NCBI GenBank assembly: GCA_002427475.1
Contig: DIRG01000027.1
Span: forward strand, 12,470-22,125
Origin: Mageeibacillus sp. UBA5442
Lineage (GTDB): Bacteria; Bacillota; Clostridia; Saccharofermentanales; DTU023
Length of the DNA stretch: 9,656 bases
Direction of reading: 5' to 3'
Positions 7,591 to 9,656 of the stretch are shown here, in pieces. The first letter of the stretch is position 1. Each line of letters starts with the position of its first letter. The notes beneath the pieces were generated by a model. The model was not told the origin of the DNA and did not search any database. It worked only from the letters and a program-made list of their open reading frames with translations. The translations under genes and the position numbers were made by a program.

Positions 7591-7640
7591 GTAGTATTTT
7601 ATATGCCTTCTTGTTTGACAACTACATATAAAAGTATTAC
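7591..7640 (-). promoter_or_regulatory. Leader stem-loop of the nupN operon
   Basis: A long imperfect inverted repeat has arms at 7591-7605 and 7625-7640 around a 19-nt loop. The inner nine pairs are perfect (CATATAAAA / TTTTATATG). One bulged base and one mismatch separate them from five further pairs. With the predicted promoter, transcription would start at about 7638, so the stem would form at the very 5' end of the message and finish 3 nt before the ribosome binding site. It may act as an mRNA stabiliser, as a translation-control element, or only as DNA symmetry for a regulator. No U-run follows, so it is not an ordinary terminator. I saw no purine-riboswitch core in it. Confidence 0.5.
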
Positions 7641-7642
7641 TA
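7611..7642. promoter_or_regulatory. Paired GT-N3-AC operator-like sites at the operon start
   Basis: Two pseudo-palindromes stand with centres 21 bp apart: TTGTTTGACAA (7611-7621) and AAGTATTACTA (7632-7642). The second spans the predicted transcription start of the nupN operon. Both have the GT-N3-AC core typical of GntR-family operators, and the first fits TNGTNNNACNA fully. Two helical turns between centres would put two dimers on one face of the DNA. Binding here should block transcription. The sites are seen; the regulator assignment is inferred from the adjacent gntR-type gene. Confidence 0.5.
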
Positions 7643-7644
7643 GC

Positions 7645-7673
7645 ACAATACTCCATCTTTATTACCACGTCAA
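7645..7673 (-). promoter_or_regulatory. Sigma-A-type promoter of the nup-xdh operon
   Basis: On the minus strand, -35 TTGACG (7673-7668) and -10 TATTGT (7650-7645) are separated by exactly 17 bp. Each box differs modestly from TTGACA/TATAAT (one and two bases). The predicted start near 7638 gives a leader of about 60 nt before the nupN ATG. A second TTGTCA nearer the gene has spacing too short to its AT-rich partner. No other good promoter was seen in the gene run below, which agrees with one long transcript. Confidence 0.65.
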
Positions 7674-7743
7674 CATGCATAATGAAGCAATTCGACAATT
7701 AGGTTCATTGTTGATATATACCGCTTGCTTTGCATTTTGAGAA

Positions 7744-7754
7744 AAGTAGTACTT
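7744..7754. promoter_or_regulatory. Central GT-N3-AC palindrome in the divergent region
   Basis: AAGTAGTACTT is a perfect odd palindrome (five-base arms around G) with the same GT-N3-AC core as the sites at both starts. It lies upstream of both promoters, 35 bp before the regulator's -10 box minus-35 region and about 70 bp before the operon -35. It could be an auxiliary operator. Its outer bases fit the GntR consensus less well. Confidence 0.35.
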
Positions 7755-7757
7755 AAT

Positions 7758-7792
7758 ATCGAGTTTATCGATCATTTATCGACAAAGATCGA
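7758..7792 (+). repeat. Four ATCGA direct repeats phased at about one helical turn
   Basis: ATCGA occurs at 7758-7762, 7767-7771, 7778-7782 and 7788-7792, with start-to-start steps of 9, 11 and 10 bp. The two middle copies belong to an 8-bp repeat TTTATCGA. The outer parts also give an inverted pair TCGATC / GATCGA (7768-7773, 7787-7792). The array runs through the regulator's -35 box. One-turn phasing suggests a protein-binding array or a curved segment. No binding factor is known to me for it. Confidence 0.5.
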
Positions 7793-7806
7793 AAAATAGA
7801 TATAAT
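7779..7806 (+). promoter_or_regulatory. Sigma-A-type promoter of the GntR-type regulator gene
   Basis: -35 TCGACA (7779-7784, one base from TTGACA) and a perfect -10 TATAAT (7801-7806) with a 16-bp spacer. The predicted start is near 7813, giving a short leader of about 22 nt. AGAGG (7824-7828) stands 6 nt before the ATG at 7835. The start region lies inside an operator-like palindrome, which suggests autoregulation. Confidence 0.7.
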
Positions 7807-7836
7807 AGTATCACTATCTTTTTAGAGGTATTACAT
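7806..7836. promoter_or_regulatory. Paired GT-N3-AC operator-like sites at the regulator start
   Basis: TAGTATCACTA (7806-7816), a full match to TNGTNNNACNA with arms extending to ATAGT/ACTAT, covers the predicted transcription start. AGGTATTACAT (7826-7836), centred 20 bp further on, covers the ribosome binding site and start codon with a weaker match. The layout mirrors the pair at the nupN start (one site on the transcription start, a second about 20 bp downstream). This suggests the regulator binds both ends and represses itself, which is inference. Confidence 0.5.
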
Positions 7837-8563
7837 GAAAAAACAAAAACGTGAAAGTCTAACTATTTCTAACTTACTGCTGAATGAAATCAGAGAAGGC
7901 CTTTATAAAGCTTCTGAGATGTTACCTGCCGAGACTGACCTTGCAGCCAGTATGGGGATAAGCCGGACTCAACTTCGAGATGCACTATCGATTCTTGAAC
8001 AAAATGGCTTTATAACTAGAAGGCGCGGCATAGGATCAACTATCAACCGTCAAGTCTTGAGAGCCGTGACAAGAGTTGATTTGGAAGTTGAATTCTTAGA
8101 TTTGGTTAGGAATGCTGGTTATGAAGCGAACTCAAAACTCTTAGCAGCTGAAGTTACTTCAAACGATGAAGTAGCTGCATCCTTTTTGGGTGTAGCGGCA
8201 CACACTCCTATTCTGGAGGTCTATCGCCTAATCTATGCGGATGATCGTCCTGTGATCCATTGTTGTGATCATATCTCTTTTGAGCGAATTAAAGATTATC
8301 AATACACGATCGAGGATCTAAGACCACCTATTTTCCACTTCGTCGAAAAATTTTGTCACACAGAAATTTTCATGAATTTGACCGAAATCAAGCCTATGCT
8401 TGCGGATGAGGAATTAAGCTCGCTTCTAGAAATAGAAGTTGGGGACCCGATGCTACGCTTTAACGAGGTAGCTTACAACATCGATAATGAGATTGTTCTC
8501 TATTCGCAAGAATCTTATGTTGACGGGATCTTCAATCATCAAACTCTAAGAAAAAAGATTTAA
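7835..8563 (+). CDS. GntR-family transcriptional regulator with UTRA ligand domain (HutC-type)
   Basis: DNA-binding regulator of 242 residues. The N-terminal winged helix-turn-helix covers about 8-72, with LPAETDLAASMGISRTQLRDAL (30-51) as the helix-turn-helix and TRRRGIGSTI (61-70) as the wing. The C-terminal part fits the UTRA domain that binds a small effector in HutC-type proteins. It shows LGVAAHTPILEVYRLIYADDRPV (118-140) and, near the end, LSSLLEIEVGDPMLRFNEVAYNIDNEIVLYSQESYVDGIF (194-233). Length is normal for the family (about 240). It is divergent from the nup-xdh operon and shares a 257-bp control region with it, so it is the obvious local regulator. A purine or purine nucleoside would be a sensible inducer, but nothing in the sequence proves that. 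A good promoter and AGAGG site support the ATG at 7835. Confidence 0.92.
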   Translation: MKKQKRESLTISNLLLNEIREGLYKASEMLPAETDLAASMGISRTQLRDALSILEQNGFITRRRGIGSTINRQVLRAVTRVDLEVEFLDLVRNAGYEANSKLLAAEVTSNDEVAASFLGVAAHTPILEVYRLIYADDRPVIHCCDHISFERIKDYQYTIEDLRPPIFHFVEKFCHTEIFMNLTEIKPMLADEELSSLLEIEVGDPMLRFNEVAYNIDNEIVLYSQESYVDGIFNHQTLRKKI

Positions 8564-8595
8564 GCAGACCCGCAGTGAATAGTCATTCCTAACTC

Positions 8596-8609
8596 AAGCG
8601 ATTACGCTT
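8596..8609. terminator. Weak hairpin between convergent genes
   Basis: AAGCG-ATTA-CGCTT forms a 5-bp stem with a 4-nt loop midway between the ends of the regulator and MFS genes. Outer bases give only scattered extra pairing, and there is no clean T-run on either side. It is the only candidate for a shared terminator in the 66-bp gap; the rest of the gap shows nothing else. Confidence 0.3.
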
Positions 8610-8629
8610 AGCTTTAACGACTCCTAAGT

Positions 8630-9656
8630 TTATCTTTTGCTTGTTTGTCGCCAGCCGTCCCCCAACACCCGATTCAGCTTTTCTGTCAGCAGGAGCAAGA
8701 GGACAGCGAAGAAGAAGAGGAAGTACGGGAACAAGCCCAGATGGAAGTTGTTAGCCAAAAAGCCAAACACCAAGGGCATAGTGGTGGCACCCAAATAGGC
8801 ACTGGCCATCTGCACGCCAATGATGGCTTGGGATCTGTCTTTGCCGAAATTCGCCGGCGTCGAATGGATGATTGAAGGGTAAATGGGCGCACAGCCGAGT
8901 CCGATGATGATCAGCCCGTTGAGGCCGAACCAGTCCGAACTCACCGGTAGCCACACCGCTACGAGCCCGACAAAGATGATACCTATGCCCAGACGGATCA
9001 TATTTCGATCTCCGACTCGGTTCGAGATGAGTCCGCTAATAAAACGTCCTACAGTTATCCCAATGAAAAAGAGCGAAGCATATCTAGCTCCCGTCTCAAC
9101 TCCTATTCCCCTGGCGCGCACCAGGTATGTACTGGCCCAGAGCATCGTCGTGTTTTCTAAGGCAATGTAGGAAAAGAAGGCTGCCAGTTGGAACTTAACT
9201 CCCTTGATCCGCACAATCTCAGATAATGTTAAAACTGCTGACTTATCCGGTCCTCCGGATAAGTCCCGTTGTTTCTGCCACAAAGGCAGGCTAAGAAACA
9301 ATACTGCGGTGAGAACTATTTGCAAAACTCCGACAATTTTGTAGCCGCTCTGCCAACCTAAACCACCGCTCAAAGCGTAACCCATGATGAAGGGACTAAT
9401 CGATGCGCCGATGCCCCAAGAGCAGTGCAACCAGCTCATGTGTCGCGACGAATAGTGCAGAGCAACATAGTTGTTCAATGCGGCGTCGACCGCCCCCGCA
9501 CCCAGTCCATAGGGAATAGCAAGAAGACAAAGTTGCCAGAAAGAACTAGAAAGGCCAAAACCGTAAAGAGCTGCTGCCGTCATAAAAACGCTGATAGCTG
9601 TGACCAGACCGGTGCCGAGCTTTTTCGTTAGTCGGTCGGACAGAAGGCTGGACACG
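8630..9656 (-). CDS. Major facilitator superfamily transporter, partial (N-terminus outside window)
   Basis: C-terminal 341 residues of an MFS permease; the frame runs off the right edge, so the GTG at 9655 is not a real start. The visible part begins in the loop after the second helix (SSLLSDRLTKKLG, the usual motif A position), so about 60 residues are probably missing. About ten membrane helices follow. WLHCSWGIGASISPFIMG (75-92) is helix 4-5, the cytoplasmic central loop is at about 126-150, and the second-half motif A-like GRFISGLISNRVGDR is at 203-217. GLGCAPIYPSIIHSTPANFGKDRS (252-275) and a short basic tail close the protein. The pattern recalls the fucose-permease-like (FHS) branch, but the substrate cannot be read. 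It converges on the regulator gene with a 66-bp gap and is not part of the nup-xdh run. Hand-counted lines give about 51% GC, against about 40% for the regulator. Confidence 0.88.
   Translation of the reverse strand, partial: VSSLLSDRLTKKLGTGLVTAISVFMTAAALYGFGLSSSFWQLCLLAIPYGLGAGAVDAALNNYVALHYSSRHMSWLHCSWGIGASISPFIMGYALSGGLGWQSGYKIVGVLQIVLTAVLFLSLPLWQKQRDLSGGPDKSAVLTLSEIVRIKGVKFQLAAFFSYIALENTTMLWASTYLVRARGIGVETGARYASLFFIGITVGRFISGLISNRVGDRNMIRLGIGIIFVGLVAVWLPVSSDWFGLNGLIIIGLGCAPIYPSIIHSTPANFGKDRSQAIIGVQMASAYLGATTMPLVFGFLANNFHLGLFPYFLFFFAVLLLLLTEKLNRVLGDGWRQTSKR
9240..9265. repeat. Perfect 11-bp inverted repeat inside the MFS gene
   Basis: Arms GACTTATCCGG (9240-9250) and CCGGATAAGTC (9255-9265) pair perfectly around a 4-nt loop. 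It lies in the coding sequence and specifies the segment DLSGGPDKS of the cytoplasmic loop between the two halves of the transporter, where sequence is usually free to vary. On the minus strand it is followed a few bases later by a short T-run. The role is unknown. It could be a chance result of flexible coding, a transcription-attenuating hairpin, or a remnant of a small inserted repeat. Confidence 0.6.

Noticed and set aside
7495..7698. Minus-strand open frame of 67 codons overlapping the nupN leader
   Set aside because: It overlaps the signal peptide region of nupN in another frame and would start upstream of the predicted transcription start.
7578..7834. Purine riboswitch in the operon leader
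   Set aside because: The leader predicted from the promoter is only about 60 nt, and I could not find the conserved junction bases or the two kissing hairpin loops of the purine aptamer on either strand.
8686..8954. Extra open frames on both strands within the MFS 3' region
   Set aside because: They are out-of-frame reflections of the more GC-rich MFS coding sequence, with no recognisable product.
1..9656. CRISPR arrays, tRNA/rRNA genes, insertion sequences
   Set aside because: No regularly spaced long repeats, tRNA-like cloverleaf segments or transposase motifs were seen on either strand.

Overview
The window is about 9.7 kb from what looks like a low-to-moderate-GC Gram-positive (Bacillota, probably anaerobic) chromosome. 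The evidence is strong GGAGG-type ribosome binding sites, tightly overlapping genes, a lipoprotein signal with a lipobox, sigma-A-like promoters and roughly 40-46% GC in the lines counted by hand. The genus cannot be named from the sequence.

Positions 7577 down to 1 (minus strand) hold one compact gene run that continues off the left edge. In transcription order it is: a BMP-family substrate-binding lipoprotein (7577-6537); a double-domain ABC ATPase (6500-4971); two BPD_transp_2-type permeases (4981-3917 and 3936-2992); a small single-pass membrane protein of unknown function (2991-2524); a xanthine-dehydrogenase-type molybdopterin subunit (2521-404); and the start of its [2Fe-2S] subunit (407-1, truncated by the window). 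The transporter matches the NupNOPQ/PnrA type of purine-nucleoside importer. The molybdenum subunit keeps the glutamate, arginine and base-catalyst glutamate expected of purine oxidisers. Together they suggest uptake of a purine nucleoside or base followed by hydroxylation toward xanthine or urate. No FAD subunit or cofactor-maturation gene is visible; if present they lie beyond position 1.

Positions 7578-7834 are a divergent control region. It has a promoter for the minus-strand run (-35 TTGACG, -10 TATTGT, 17 bp apart) and one for a plus-strand regulator (-35 TCGACA, -10 TATAAT, 16 bp apart). It also holds five GT-N3-AC pseudo-palindromes, four ATCGA repeats spaced about 10 bp apart, and a long imperfect stem-loop covering the leader of the operon. 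The regulator (7835-8563, plus) is a GntR/HutC-type protein with a UTRA ligand domain and probably controls the operon and itself.

After a 66-bp convergent gap come the last 341 codons of a minus-strand MFS transporter (8630-9656, N-terminus outside the window). It is visibly more GC-rich than its neighbours and carries a perfect 11-bp hairpin in its central loop. The most interesting points are the paired operator-like sites around both start sites, the unknown membrane protein between importer and enzyme, and the physical coupling of importer and molybdenum hydroxylase.
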